NCBI GenBank assembly: GCA_964035545.1
Contig: OZ037772.1
Location: forward strand, 11,287,818 to 11,351,817
Origin: Bugula neritina
Lineage: Eukaryota; Bryozoa; Gymnolaemata; Cheilostomatida; Bugulidae
Length of the DNA: 64,000 nucleotides
Direction: 5' to 3'
The translations under genes and the position numbers were made by a program. Positions within the stretch are counted from its first letter, which is position 1. Each line of letters starts with the position of its first letter. The notes beneath the pieces are model-generated. The model was not told the origin of the DNA and searched no databases. It was given only the letters and a program-made list of their open reading frames with translations. Positions 25,588-37,900 of this stretch are shown here, in pieces.

Positions 25588-26325
25588 CCCATCTGATAAA
25601 TATGACGTTTTACATAGAATACTATTTGACTAAGAGACTCTTGGTATAATACAGCTAGAGAGCAGCTAGCTGACAGCAGTGAAAGTTATTTCTAAGCAGC
25701 AGAATAGACAGTAGAGACAGACAATATCTGTATAAGCACACAGCTTATATTCATTACAAACTCCTCAACGCTGCCTGGGACCGTCTGTGTCAGCGCTCCC
25801 ACTTTTAAACATCTGTTACTGAGTTGTCACTGCAGCAGACACCTGTTGTCGAGTGTCAATATAGTGGCAGGTAGCAAGTTCACCGTACATGTGCAACATG
25901 GGACTGTCACAGACTCACGTCTGCTATTCTTGGAGTTGTCAACTTTAGCATGTGCAGCGATTTAAATGCTTGAAAAACTAATAAAACAACCGCAAAATTT
26001 AGAAATCTTATAAAAAACAATTGTGTTGGAAACTGATTTTTAATATATTTTTCATTTTTATAAAGTCTATTAATGATCTACAGGTCATTTGAATAATCTA
26101 ACATTATGTCAAGATCTTCTGTTAGTATTATTTCATCAGAATGTGTAGCTCCAAGTTACAATTATTGCTAACCCAGCCACTTTCCGTTATTTCGTTCCGA
26201 AGTTATTCAACAATAGCATCACTACATAGCAAGCAGTTAGTAGCTGGTACTATAGATATGTGACCGAGTGAAGAAGTTCAAGGTCAGTTTACAGCTAGGA
26301 AGTGATGCCATTGTAATTCGCAGAA
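25588..26325. promoter_or_regulatory. Divergent intergenic region (putative bidirectional promoter)
   Basis: 738 bp separate the minus-strand ATG at 25587 from the plus-strand RhoGEF ATG at 26326. No clear TATA box on either side. The layout suggests a shared promoter; this is inference from position only. Confidence 0.4.
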
Positions 26326-29300
26326 ATGCCGCTAAACAAACAAAAACAAGGTAAACACGGCGTGACATTGGAGAGTCCGCAGACGTTGAAGTTAAAACAC
26401 TCCAGTAATGACACTTCTTCAAGCAACCAATCAAAGAAGTCGTTGCACGACTCGAGTCTACACGCATCAGCACGGCATTCAATGAGATCATCGTATGACT
26501 CAGGGCTAACACCGGCGACCTCCCCGCACAGTTCAAGGGTGTCCTCGGCAGATCACACGCATGCGACGAGTGGCGCACCTTCTAAGGTATGCTATAAGTT
26601 TTTTAGATCTGGTTTGTTATAATATATGATTATAATATGCTTGCTTGAAAATTTTGGCTTTTTCTGCAGTTATTAAATAGTTATAAAATAAGTATTTTCT
26701 CAAGTGTCTTTCATATACACTGCATTTCCACTGCTTCACATTGCATCGAATGAATGCAAGTACAAATGAATTCGAGGTGGCGGTTTGCAAGAACTCATGG
26801 TTGCAGTTTCATCCAATGCTACTGTTTCCCGACATCAAATAAAAAATTCATTGGCATAATTCGAAGCTTGGAAATCTAATGACCAATAGTTGAGTAAATA
26901 CGGGGTAGTATTTAGACTGCTTAAGTCACTAGAAAAATATATACTATATGTCATAGCCTACCTCAAACCTGTTGGAAGCACCGTAGTGTGCAGGATCATA
27001 TTTCAACTTGGTAAATGCCACAATTACCACCGGAAAGAACTGCATCGAGGAATGTCGTTGAGCTGTAAAATTAAACATGAAAAATCGTTAGCAAATAATT
27101 ATATTGCAGAAAAAAGGAAAAACGAAAGAGGATGTAGTAGTGGCCATAATAGCATCAGAGAGAGAGTATGTAGAGACACTGGATAGGCTGATAAAGGGAG
27201 TCGTGCGCCCTCTGAGTGACAGTTCTGCTGCTGCCAAGTATAGGCAGGTGCTCTTCTCTAATGTGAAGGTAGGCAGCATGCTATATATAGACATAGAGTG
27301 TGTACAGCTACCCATGTAGCATACATTATATGGCATATTATAGGACATATACAGTACACATATAGCATATATTACATGGCATATTATAGGACATATACAG
27401 TACACATGTAGCATACATTATATGGCATATTATAGGACATATACAGTACCATCACATGTAGTATACATTATATGGCATGTTATAGGACATATACAGTACA
27501 CATGCAGCATATATCACATGGCATATTATAGGACATATACAGTACACATGTAGCCATACAGACAGACATGGAATTTGAAGGAAAGCAGCAAATAGGAGAT
27601 GTTGTCAAGACATTTATACATAACCGAGACGAGCTAGACGTACACAGCGAGTACAACTATAATCTGCCCAAAGCATTGACTAAACTGGAAGAGTTGAAAT
27701 TCTCTGAACCAACTGTCTATAAGAAGATCACGGTAAGTTAATCTAAAGGGAGCAGCCGTGGTCTAGAGGTTAGAGTGTTCGGCTAGTAAACACAAAGTCA
27801 TGAGTTCAATCCCTAGTAAAGACTATTGATGGTGTTAGAAAGAGTATCCAGTCATAATTGCTCATGTGCCCCATCTGAATAAGTCCTTAACCCACTTTAA
27901 AAAACACTTTTCCATCAGATAGGGGTTCTGACAAGGATAGTGACTGTAAACTTGTGTGAGAGAGAGTGAGTTAGTCTGATGCTCATACACATAGACTGAG
28001 ATCCATCTAGCTTTGTTGATGAAATCAATAAGGCACGCTCATAAAATCAACTTACACCCTGCCATATTCTGATGCCAACCTGGTGAATCTTTGATGTAAG
28101 GAGGAAGTAGCATCACTTTGGGTCCTCCAAAGCTTAGGATTGAGTAGCTAGTCTTTTTATCAATTCTTTACCACCGTCTTTCTGTCACTCTACAATCTAC
28201 AATATTAATTAGTTTTTCTAAATTCAACAGGATTCATGTTCTTTCAGAAAAGTAAAAATCAATCACAGCATTTCAATGCCATAAAACATACATATAGTAC
28301 TACTGCAAATATATCCTTACAGGCTAGCAACTACAACAAATTTTTGTTTACTACTTTATTTATCTGAATAAATAAAGTAAACTTATATTAGCTGATATTA
28401 AAGTTTGTGTTATGAAGACATTTTACATAAACTAAGGATAGATGATGAAATATTACTATCAATTATTTTGAGTAAATATTCGAAATTTTAACAGGTAACG
28501 CTTTAAAAATAACAAATTAACTAAAAGTGTGCATTCTAGTGCATAAGATGACATTTAAACATGTCAACCTGTTGTAGAGCGGAGAGACGCCCACCTTCAG
28601 AATAAAAGAGCTCCTCTCTTCCGTCCCAACCATCATAGAGACGCATATCCACCACTTGGAGGTAATGCTACTCCAACATTGCTACACCCCTGTATGCAGC
28701 AGCTGCCTTCTGTTGGAATGTTAGTTGTGGTGTCTGGCATGGCATTCTAGAAAATTTAGCAAAATGCCTTGAAGAATTGGGCTACATAAAAAATTAATGC
28801 ATGAAAAGTTAATTGAAATTTAACAACACTGTCTGCAGTTGGTAAAACAGTTTCTCCAGAACAAGGAAAAGTAGGAATAAGCGAAAAGTTCTAGGGAGTG
28901 GTTTTAAGTTCGGAATCATAAAATTTCAGCAGACATAGGTTACAGTTCAGCAAACGTAAGTCATAGGTCAGCAGAAGTAGGTCATAGGTCAGCTGTAATA
29001 ACATTTCAGCAAAAGTATTTTATATCTGATTGGACTATACACTGTTTTCTGATAGGAGCTGCTGAAACTGATTGGAGAGAAGGGAAAGGAGAAACATGAA
29101 GTAACAGAGGCAATACAGTGTCTAAAAGACATTTCTGAGCATATTACACAGAAGATAGCTGGTCTAGAATTGCAGAACTTTCTAGTACATCTTCAATCAC
29201 AGATATCAGGTGTAAACTGGGTCAGTGTATTGCATTACTGTTTTACATTATATATGGTATTACTATATTATGTGATAAATGGTATTACTGCATTACAATT

Positions 29301-32300
29301 TAATATCACTGCTTGATAATATATATGTACGTGTAGCATATATTATATTATCAAGATACCATATAATATATGTTATTACTATTTGCATCACATCATGAAA
29401 AGTTTGTACAGATAAATTTATATTAATTTTATATTAATTTTACGCATAAAACGATTGAATTTCTCAGAATATATTCGTACAGGTCTGTTTAAACAATATA
29501 GCACATATTTTGACTCCAAAATTGTATTTTTAGAAAATTCTTTCAGACTATTTTTCTGAATTCATATAGAGAAACATTTCAACAAGTCTTGCTATATCAC
29601 AAAAGCCTAAGTTCCGTGTGTTTGTAGAACAAGAGTCCTGCGCTAAGTAAACACTATGGCAAGCTGATATTTGACGAAACACTTTTACTACGAAAGAAGG
29701 AATCAGACCCAGAAAGATCTAAGCATGGATTTTTATTTGACAGGATACTACTAATAACTAAACCCGCGGTAGGTGTGGCCAGGCCAGTGGCCCAACAAGC
29801 AGCCAGGCCTGTTACCATACTAGTGGTCTCAATACTGAGAATTGCATTTCTCAATGTAGAGTAGTTGCAGCAAAACTATCTACTGACATGGAACTTTGTT
29901 AGCAGTTATAAAGCTTCCACAAATCACTGTCCATCTTAAGGTTTTTTTACTAAAAAGTTGGGTTTAGATGAATATTTTTACTAAAAATGAGAATACGTAT
30001 CCAAAGTATATTAATACAGCCATGGGAGATAATATAACACACACTGTATTGTTATAAACATAAGTTTGAGGTGGTAACATCTGATCAACCAATCAAAACA
30101 ATGTATTGCTAGGCTGGTAAGAAAGAGACCTACGAGTATGAGCAAGCCTTTGACCTGGCTAAGGTCACTCTCACGGAGGAGACCAGATATCACAGAATAC
30201 GATTAGAGAAACAGGACGGCTCAGCAATCTTACTGTCAGGAGAAAACAAATCCAAATATGCAAAGTGGTTAGAAAGGCTGAGGGAGACTAGGTAAGGAAA
30301 ACTACCACCAGTTTATGAGTAATGGAGAAATTGGGAAAAGCCTGTGTTCTAGAGTAGAAAAGTAGCAAAAGAAGTTTTGTTCTCCTGAGAACTTTAACCA
30401 GCGCTCCAAACAAAAGCTTATCCGGAATATTAAAGAACTTGGGCTATCTCAATTTCTCCACTACTGCATCTAAATGCATATCATGTATTAATAGATCAGG
30501 TGAGGCTATAGGACTAATTGCAGTAGGAGATGATCTTATTTAAGTGTGTACAGACACCTGCACACACCTGCACACACCTGCACACACTGTCAATCTTGTA
30601 GAGACAGACTGCTGCCTAAGGTGGACAATGATGATGACAACCACATCTTTCAACTGCACACATTCCCAGAGCTGACTCAGTGTGACGTGTGTGACAAGTT
30701 GCTGTGGGGCGTATACAGTCAGGGGTACATATGTCTGAGTGAGTAAAATATACTACTACTAGGAGCGTATACAGTCAGGGGTACATATGTCTGAGTGAGT
30801 ACTATATAATACTAGGAGTGTATACAGTTAGGGGTACGTATGCCTGAGTGAGTAATATATAATACTACTAGGAGCGTATACAGCCAGGGGTACATATGCC
30901 TGAGTGAGTAATATATACTACTACTAGGAGCGTATACAGTCAGGGGTACATATGTCTGAGTGAGTAATATATACTACTAGGAGCGTATACAGTCAGGGGT
31001 ACATATGTCTGAGTGAGTAATATATACTACTAGGAGTGTATACAGTCAGGGGTACATATTAGTACTTATTAATAAAACAACTTAACAAAACAGAAACATA
31101 ATTTCGAGAAGATAACTCCAAAATACAATAACATAATATACATGAAAGAGTAAACAACTATAATTTTCACAGCACAATTTACACCATCAGTAAAAAGCAA
31201 GTATAGCTAAGAACAATATGGTTGTTTATTATTACCTCACATCACAGAGACTGGACTCCGAGTGCATCAGAAATGTCTCCAGCAAGCAGAAATGTTGCCG
31301 AGTAGCAGAGGTCAAGGTCGACACACTCAGGACGTCAACTTGAGTCTGCCTCAGCGCCTGGTCAGTGAGGACGAGGAGAGGAAACAGTGCTTTGGCGGCT
31401 TCTTCGGTCAGATTGACCTTCTACACCAGGTCAAGGAGGCCGGGAAAGTGAGGACCAATGAAGAGAACAGGGTGAGAGTTGTAAGATAAAATAAAACTAG
31501 AATAATTTAGTAGATTAGTCTTTAAAATGTCAGAAAGAAATTTGAAAATATTCTTAGGGCAAGTTAGTTTCTACTTGAATTTCCACAACATAGGTTCGGC
31601 CATCCATAGAAAAAGATGGAAGAGCTAGGCATGCTATTTGTTTTTATTCTATAAACCTGATGTAATCATCTGAAATGTATACTTCTGAACTACAATCAAG
31701 CGTTTTAACTTTTTGGCTACAAATCCTTTAGTACGACAGAGCCATTAGTTACTCTACTACTTTTAGAGTTTACTGGTATACGCTGTGGAAGACAAGCTCC
31801 GCCTACTGAAAGCTGGCGCAGTGGAGGGAGGTTTCCGTTATACCAATCTCGACTTACAGCTGGCGAACCCCACCAAGCCGAGGAGCTTCATAATGTGGCA
31901 GTCGGGGAGTGAGGGAACTATCGAAAAAGATCACCCAAAAAGTAATTATTTGAAAATAACTGTTATGCAGTACACGCATTCTATACCTCACGGTTCTATT
32001 TCCCCAGACATTCCATAGGTCACGAGAAGGGCTTGGACTCTTATTTTGTAGCTTATGTGTGTACATAGGGACAACATGGCTGAATTTAATGGATCCGTGA
32101 GGTAAACCAGTGTTCTGCTATGTCTTGAATTGAGGTTTGGAGACTCATAGCTCAGTGAGATATGGAGGGAGCACTGTAACTTAGTGAGATATGGAGGGAG
32201 CACTATAACTTTTAGATTTCTAGTGTCATACTTTATGTATCATTAGATGTTATGATTATTAAAATGAGACTTTTGCAGCATACCTTTCGTAAGTTTCCAC

Positions 32301-34595
32301 TATATGGTATTAACTTGGTAGAGAGATATTTACAGGCCTATATATGGAACTTTAATCTACTTCGACTTCGCATTGTAGGTGGTTTTGTGGAATGTTTATA
32401 TAAAGCATTACTTTCACTAAAAGAAGAAATTGTCTTCCCTACCATTCAGAAAATCTGCAGAGAGTATCAAGGTCAAATTAGCACTTACACAGACAATGAA
32501 ACAGGTAAGTACAGTTTACACATTATATAGGTCAAGCTAGTAATAAATAATAACGAGACAGGTACATAAAGGATAGATGGCATTATATAGGTCAAAGTGG
32601 CATTATATAGGAAGAAGTAGAATTATATAGGTCGAAGTAGCACTTACAGAGCAGTATTTACTTCCCAGGTGAGCAGTTCCTGGCAGGGTATTATATAGGT
32701 CAAGGTCGTATTTACTTCCCAGGTGAGCAGTTCCTGGCAGGGTATTATATAGGTCAAGGTCGTGTTTACTTCCCAGGTGAGCAGTTCCTGGCAGGGTATT
32801 ATATAGGTCAAGGTCGTATTTACTTCCCAGGTGAGCAGTTCCTGGCAGGGTATTATATAGGTCAAGGTCGTATTTACTTCCCAGGTGAGCAGTTCCTGGC
32901 AGGGTATTATATAGGTCAAGGTCGTATTTACTTCCCAGGTGAGCAGTTCCTGGCAGGGTATTATATAGGTCAAGGTCATATTTACTTCCCAGGTGAACAG
33001 TTCCCGGCGGGGTATTATATAGGTCAAGGTCGTATTTACTTTCCAGGTGAGCAGTTCCTGGCAGGGTATTATATAGGTCAAGGTCGTATTTACTTCCCAG
33101 GTGAGCAGTTCCTGGCAGGGTATTATATAGGTCAAGGTCGTATTTACTTCCCAGGTGAACAGTTCCTGGCAGGGTATTACTATGAAAAGACAGAAGTCGA
33201 CTCTTCCGATGACGAAAGAGATTTGATTGAAAACAAAGTTCCGTTTGACTTTTCCAGCCACACATTGACTTCGGTAGGTGAAGTATTATATAACTGCTAA
33301 TTCAGATCAACCAAGGAAACTTAAAGAAATTAAACATTAATAAAATATTGCAGTATTTCATAGTAGATCTATAGAGAAGAGTAGTTTAGAATAGAGTAGA
33401 GTAGTATAGTGTAATACCTGTAGTGTATAGTATAGTATATAGTATAGTACAGTGTAGGGTATAGTAGTGTAGTGTAGTATAGTATAGTGTAGTATATAGT
33501 ATAGTGTAGTATATAGTATAGTGTAGTATAGTGTAGTATATAGTATAGTGTAGTATAGTATAGTATAGTATACAGTATAGTGTAGAATAGAGTAGAGTAG
33601 TATAGTGTAATACCTGTAGTGTAGTACAGTATAGTGTAGTATAGTATACAGTATAATATAGTGTAGTACAGTACAGTATAGTATAGTATAGTATACAGTA
33701 TAGTATAGTATAGTGTAGTACAGTGTAGTATATTGTAGTATATATAGTATAGTGCAGAGTAAAGTAGTGTAGTGTAGTGAGCCATGTAAAGTGGAGTGTA
33801 TAAGCATGGTGATACACCATTGTGATGCATAAACTGTTGTGATGATAAACTGTCGTAGTGGTAACTTTAGAATGACAGCAGACATACGGCATCAATCACC
33901 AAAACGGCAGCAAATACCAAGAGTCAGCATCATGCAAAACAGTCTCAGGTACTTAGGAATGCTGCCGACAGGGGATCTGCACATGTCTACATGGCCAGCA
34001 ATAACTGTGAGTGAAATATCCATACGCAGCGCATATACCAATATGTATTGTGTGCTATACGAGGTAGTGAATATATTGATATGCATTGCATGTGCATTAC
34101 TATATACTGCATACAATAATAAGTAGTTCATGCATTGGAACGTATTGTGTACAATACCAGGTAGTTCATGTATTGCTATGTATTGCATACATCACTAGGT
34201 AGTGTGTGCATTGTATATGCATTATACAGTGTTATGTAGTTAATATATCAATATGTATTGTGCGCAATACTATAATATATTGCATGGATTACTCTGTATT
34301 GCTGTATTGCTATATAGTCAGTAGTACGGGCTCGTGCAGGAGTGGATAGAAAGGGGGAGAATCTGTTTACCCGTCATAGTAAATGTTAATAACCATTGCA
34401 GATCAAAGCTCCAGACAAGGTAGCAGTATCACCCCAGAAAGGAAGTCCTCTTTAGACGTAGCCTCAGCTTACACCACAAAACTGCAGACGGCTTCCACGA
34501 GAACGCAGGCTAAGTCATCGAGACGAATTCCGCTAAACTCGGAGCAAAATGTCGGCGCTACTAGACCTCGGCAGACGTCAAAGTCTGTTAAATAA
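26326..34595 (+). CDS. Dbl-family Rho guanine nucleotide exchange factor with DH, PH and atypical C1 domains (Vav-like order)
   Basis: Predicted cytoplasmic activator of Rho-type GTPases, about 756 aa. Exons: 26326-26586, 27110-27268, 27562-27732, 28578-28661, 29056-29220, 29628-29768, 30113-30291, 30602-30738, 31248-31471, 31767-31941, 32379-32504, 33155-33273, 33871-34006, 34402-34595. All phases agree and the stop is TAA. Residues 1-87 are Ser/Thr-rich, without a CH domain. DH follows (IIASEREYVETLDRLIKGVV; helices through exon 5). PH is in exons 6-7 (FLFDRILLITKP; C-terminal helix KYAKWLERLRETR). C1-like is in exons 8-9 (HTFPELTQCDVC, QGYIC, VHQKC). PH directly followed by C1 is the Vav arrangement, but SH3 and SH2 domains were not seen. 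The C-terminal half (exons 9-14) is unrecognised and ends Ser/Lys-rich. Exon 8 could instead start at 30554 in the same frame. It is divergent from the 25.6-kb exon and convergent with TRMT44. Confidence 0.8.
26718..26862. mobile_element. Degenerate MITE, same family as 37104-37265
   Basis: It begins CACTGCATTTCCACTG and shares the internal order TGCAAGTAC, TTTGCAAGAACTCATGGTTGC and a CATTGGCATAAT end with the 37.1-kb copy. It is in RhoGEF intron 1. Confidence 0.6.
27300..27545. repeat. About 48-bp minisatellite in RhoGEF intron 2
   Basis: Five copies of GTAGCATACATTATATGGCA plus TATTATAGGACATATACAG fill most of the intron between exons 2 and 3. The last copy runs into the exon 3 acceptor (TAGCCATACAG). 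Confidence 0.88.
27748..27973 (+). mobile_element. tRNA-derived SINE, copy 2
   Basis: A well-preserved copy: GCAGCCGTGGTCTAGAGG, the body with GATGGTGTTAGAAAGAGTATC, then a GTGAGAGAGAGTGAG tail. It begins only 15 bp after the RhoGEF exon 3 end (27732). Confidence 0.9.
30318..30468. mobile_element. Foldback/MITE element, family FB2 (single copy in RhoGEF intron)
   Basis: Left end AGTAATGGAGAAATTGGG and right end CAATTTCTCCACTACTGC are inverted repeats. Related copies sit inside each 1.3-kb tandem unit (about 16742-16890, 18052-18200, 19406-19554), sharing AAGCCTGTGTTCTAGA. Confidence 0.72.
30602..31471 (+). CDS. RhoGEF exons 8-9: atypical C1 zinc-finger-like domain
   Basis: C1 domains bind two zinc ions with the pattern H-x12-C-x2-C-xn-C-x2-C-x4-H-x2-C-x7-C. 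Seen here: the first His (NHIFQLHTF), CDVC, QGYIC, then VHQKC. The second Cys of the QGYIC pair is replaced (Thr at the expected place) and the final Cys after HQKC is absent. Two of eight ligands are therefore missing, and zinc or lipid binding is doubtful. The split falls inside the domain, at donor CTGA|gtgagt (30738). A tandem array of that donor follows immediately. Confidence 0.72.
30698..31062 (+). repeat. Tandem array copying the RhoGEF exon 8 end and its 5' splice site
   Basis: About seven units of 44-62 bp contain GCGTATACAGTCAGGGGTAC, ATATGTCTGA and the donor GTGAGTA, with spacers of ATATACTACTACTAGGA. The first copy is exon 8 itself; the last is cut short before the donor. Confidence 0.93.
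32650..33180 (+). repeat. 54-bp array copying the RhoGEF exon 12 acceptor and exon start
   Basis: Ten units of GTGAGCAGTTCCTGGCAGGG, TATTATATAGGTCAAGGTCG, TATTTACTTCCCAG. The last copy begins exon 12 (33155). The unit is 18 codons with no stop in the exon frame. The long antisense frames over it are artefacts. Confidence 0.94.
33365..33780. repeat. GTATA/GTGTA microsatellite in RhoGEF intron 12
   Basis: About 400 bp of AGTATAGTGTAGTATAGT-type repeats with no coding content. The Tyr/Leu/Thr open frames are artefacts. Confidence 0.95.
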
Positions 34596-34921
34596 ACACA
34601 GCAAAGCTTAGGAATATGAAAATAGAATCTTGTATTTATTTCATAAAAAAGTACATTAACATGGAAATGAGAGGAATTAAATATATGCAAGTTTCAGACA
34701 AAATTTCGCGTCTATTTAATAAAAAAGTTGCATACAAATATAAATAATGATATGCAAATTTCAGAGAAACATCTCAAAATATAAATAGCTTTAAAAGGCA
34801 GCCTAGAGACTTATTACTTCAAAACTAAAAAGTTTACTTAAAAACATCTTATTAGTTGTGCTGTATGCACCTGTATAGTTGTAGTTCTCTAACATGCTCT
34901 CACATTAAAGGGTGGGGGGTC
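34596..34921. other. Convergent 3' ends of RhoGEF and TRMT44
   Basis: 326 bp between the two stop codons. AATAAA at 34718 (plus) could serve RhoGEF, and AATAAA on the minus strand at 34640-34635 could serve TRMT44. If both are used, the mature transcripts overlap by roughly 100 bp antisense. Confidence 0.5.
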
Positions 34922-37900
34922 TCATGAGCCCGACCTAATGTCCCCTTCTCCATGAGCATATTGACATGAGTCTGCAGGGAGAAGACAACCATCGGGATGG
35001 GAAGTGAAGAACCAGCAGAGTCTGGTTTTGTACCGACTAGTGGGAGTTTTCTCCTTCCTGTTTACTGTGTAGTCATTCAGTCTCACCAGGTATCTGCCCT
35101 TTTCTGGAGTCACTGCGTCAACAACCAATCATATGAGGAAACACAATCACGCAACCAATCATATGATAGAACACAATCACGCAACCAATTATATGGCAGA
35201 ACACAGTCAAACAACCAATCATGTGGCAGAAAACAATCACACAACCACGCAATCACTTCTTAGATAAACCAACTAGTAATTATTATCAAAGCTATGATAT
35301 CTACATGATATGTATCACTCAAGCTCAGACCATTAGTACGAGGTGTACCTAAATATCAGCCAATCACAAGCTGTGACACAAACCTTTGAATATATAATGG
35401 TGATTTTTGAGGAGGGTCTTGATACCCCCGCATTCAGCCTTCAAAGGCTGAAGTAGGTTCTGAGATTTGCACATGTCGGCCACCTCACTGAGATCTAGAG
35501 TGCCTGGTAAGAGTATATGGCATAAAATGTATTGTATGCATTGAGAGATCAAGCTACAGATGTATGTGTGTGAAGATGAGACAACTCCTCATTGAACAGA
35601 AAGCTGTATTAAATACTCTTAATACACAATATGTAATGAAACCATGTATCATACTTTTATAAGTTTTGTGAGCTTATATAACTTTTGATTTATATGTAAG
35701 TGGAAGACGATACTAATCAACACAGAACATAATATAACTTGCAAATAGAAGATAAATCTATACTGGTAAGATCAAAATTATAAAATATACAAACACGGGG
35801 GCTTGTAGGCACCTCACAAACCACGAGTCAGTGAGATAATAAAAACTTAGTCTACAATATTAAGCTGATGCTAATATCGTGCACATTTAGCAAAGGAAGG
35901 GTGGGGTGACTAACCCCCGCAGTTCCACGTCCCTCCAGTGGTAGTGGACTTGTAGCTACTTGTGGCCAGCAGTCTATCACTGACCAGTTTCACTATCTGC
36001 TGCTGCAGAGCCTTAGATACAGTGGAACAGTTCCTTACTGGCTCCACCTGGGCTCTAGGGGTGAACGTAGCACTGGAACTAAGGCTAGTGTTTCCTGTAG
36101 AGAAATAGACAGTCAGTAGTTGGTAAGTAAGACTGTAGACTAAAAGAAGAGTTATGATTTTAAAGAAGGTTTTGACGTGTTAGTTTTAATCAACTTAATG
36201 CAAATTTTTTAATGCAAGCTGCAGTGTAAGTGGGAAGCAGTGGTGGTTTTGTGGCTAGAGCACTGACCAAGTAAACATGAAATCCCCAGTAAAGACCACT
36301 GGTGATGTTGGGGAGGGCATTCAGTCATAATTGCTTCTTCTCCACAATAATGAAAAGTCTTTAGCTTGCTTAAAAAACCCTTTCCATCAGTAGATCTCAC
36401 AGAGATGGCGACTATAAACCCACATGAGCGAGTTTTTGTGACAAATAACAGAGTATCTATACTTCAAGAGTTGGTAGAAGTCATACTATAGATAAGTATA
36501 TCTATAAATACCTGAACTATTATTAGAGGTCATGTTATCAATCTCCATGTCTAACAGCTGATATTCTGATTCCGGTATGTTCTTCCTCCTCAGTCCAATA
36601 ATACATTGCTAAAGTGAGAAAGTGAGAAAGCGTAATCACCTTTCCTATACTGACATTTCTTAATATTTTCCCCAACAAGTTCAATAGTAGACAAAAGTCA
36701 CAACAGAGAAAAAAGTCACAATACATAAAAAAGTCACAATAGAGAAGAAAATTCACAATACATAAAAGTCACAACAGAGAAGAAAATTCACAATACATAA
36801 AAGTCACAACAGAGAAAAAAGTCACAATACATAAAAAAGTCACAATAGGAGAAGCTACTAACTTTTCTAGTAGAGGGGATTCTCAAGGAGTCAGTCTGAT
36901 AGATGAAGCCACACTGTTTGGTTATGTGACACACGTAGTCTAAATACTGCAGGTATATGCTCTGTAATATAAACATCATGTCTTAGTTTACCTAACGCTA
37001 ATATGTCCATTATAAAATACTATACAACACATACATACAAATATGTCACAGATACACAAATATGTCACAGATACACACAAATATTGTGTATGACACATAT
37101 ATACACTGCGTTTCCATGACCGTGCATTATGCGAATGGATGCTCGTACTGATTATTTTGTCGTTGCAGTTTGCCTTAACTTATGGTTGTGGTTTCCTTCG
37201 ACGTAACTATTTCCATTATGCGAATGATAAATCCATTTGCATAATACAGTGATGGAAACGCAGTGACACACAAATATGCCAGTGATGCACGCAAATGATC
37301 TGCAATTTCTCGATACCAGATCCTGCTAATATAGCTCCGCCAGTGACCCTAAAAGCACTTGCATTGAAGTGTCTCTAAGAGCACTGGCAGCAGAGTGTCA
37401 TATTCACCTTGGAGGCATCTGACCTCTGATACTTCCCATAGAAGTCAAACGGGCAGCAGGGCAGTAAGAAGAACCGACAGTTTCTTGAGCTTCTGGCAGC
37501 CATAACAGGTATCCAAGGTGTCAGCTCGTCACTATGGTTACCAATCAGCCAATCAGATGTGGAGAAGAGTTTCGAGTCTGAAGGAATCAATGACATCTCC
37601 TAAATAACACAAATACATTGATGTCTAGACTATAAATACTTATAACTATCAAAACTGCTGCATTAAGAGATTTGTAATAGATCTAACTGACTCATTCATA
37701 TTTCTATAAGCTCAACACGGAGATACTTTACATATTAATCAATGTATGTGATGGACATGAAATGTATTAAGATAAACAAAATATATAAGAAGTCCGAGTG
37801 GTCTAGGGATTAGAGTGCTGGCCTAGTAAACACGAAGTCATGGGTTTGAGCTTTAGTAAAGGCCATTGGTGATGTTAGGAAGAGCATCCAGTCATAATTG

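Noticed and set aside
30698-31062. CRISPR-like repeat array
   Set aside because: Spacers are near-identical and carry exon sequence; eukaryotic intron minisatellite.
31785-31941. SH2 or SH3 domain of a Vav protein
   Set aside because: No FLVR-type motif or ALYDY/PxxP-binding signature in exons 9-14; only the PH-C1 order resembles Vav.
32603-33265. 220- and 205-codon open frames on the minus strand with perfect 18-residue repeats
   Set aside because: They are the antisense of the 54-bp array; a period divisible by three with no stop gives open frames automatically. The plus strand carries the real splice site and exon.
33358-33895. Three overlapping Tyr/Leu/Thr frames of 153-175 codons
   Set aside because: GTATA microsatellite in a RhoGEF intron.
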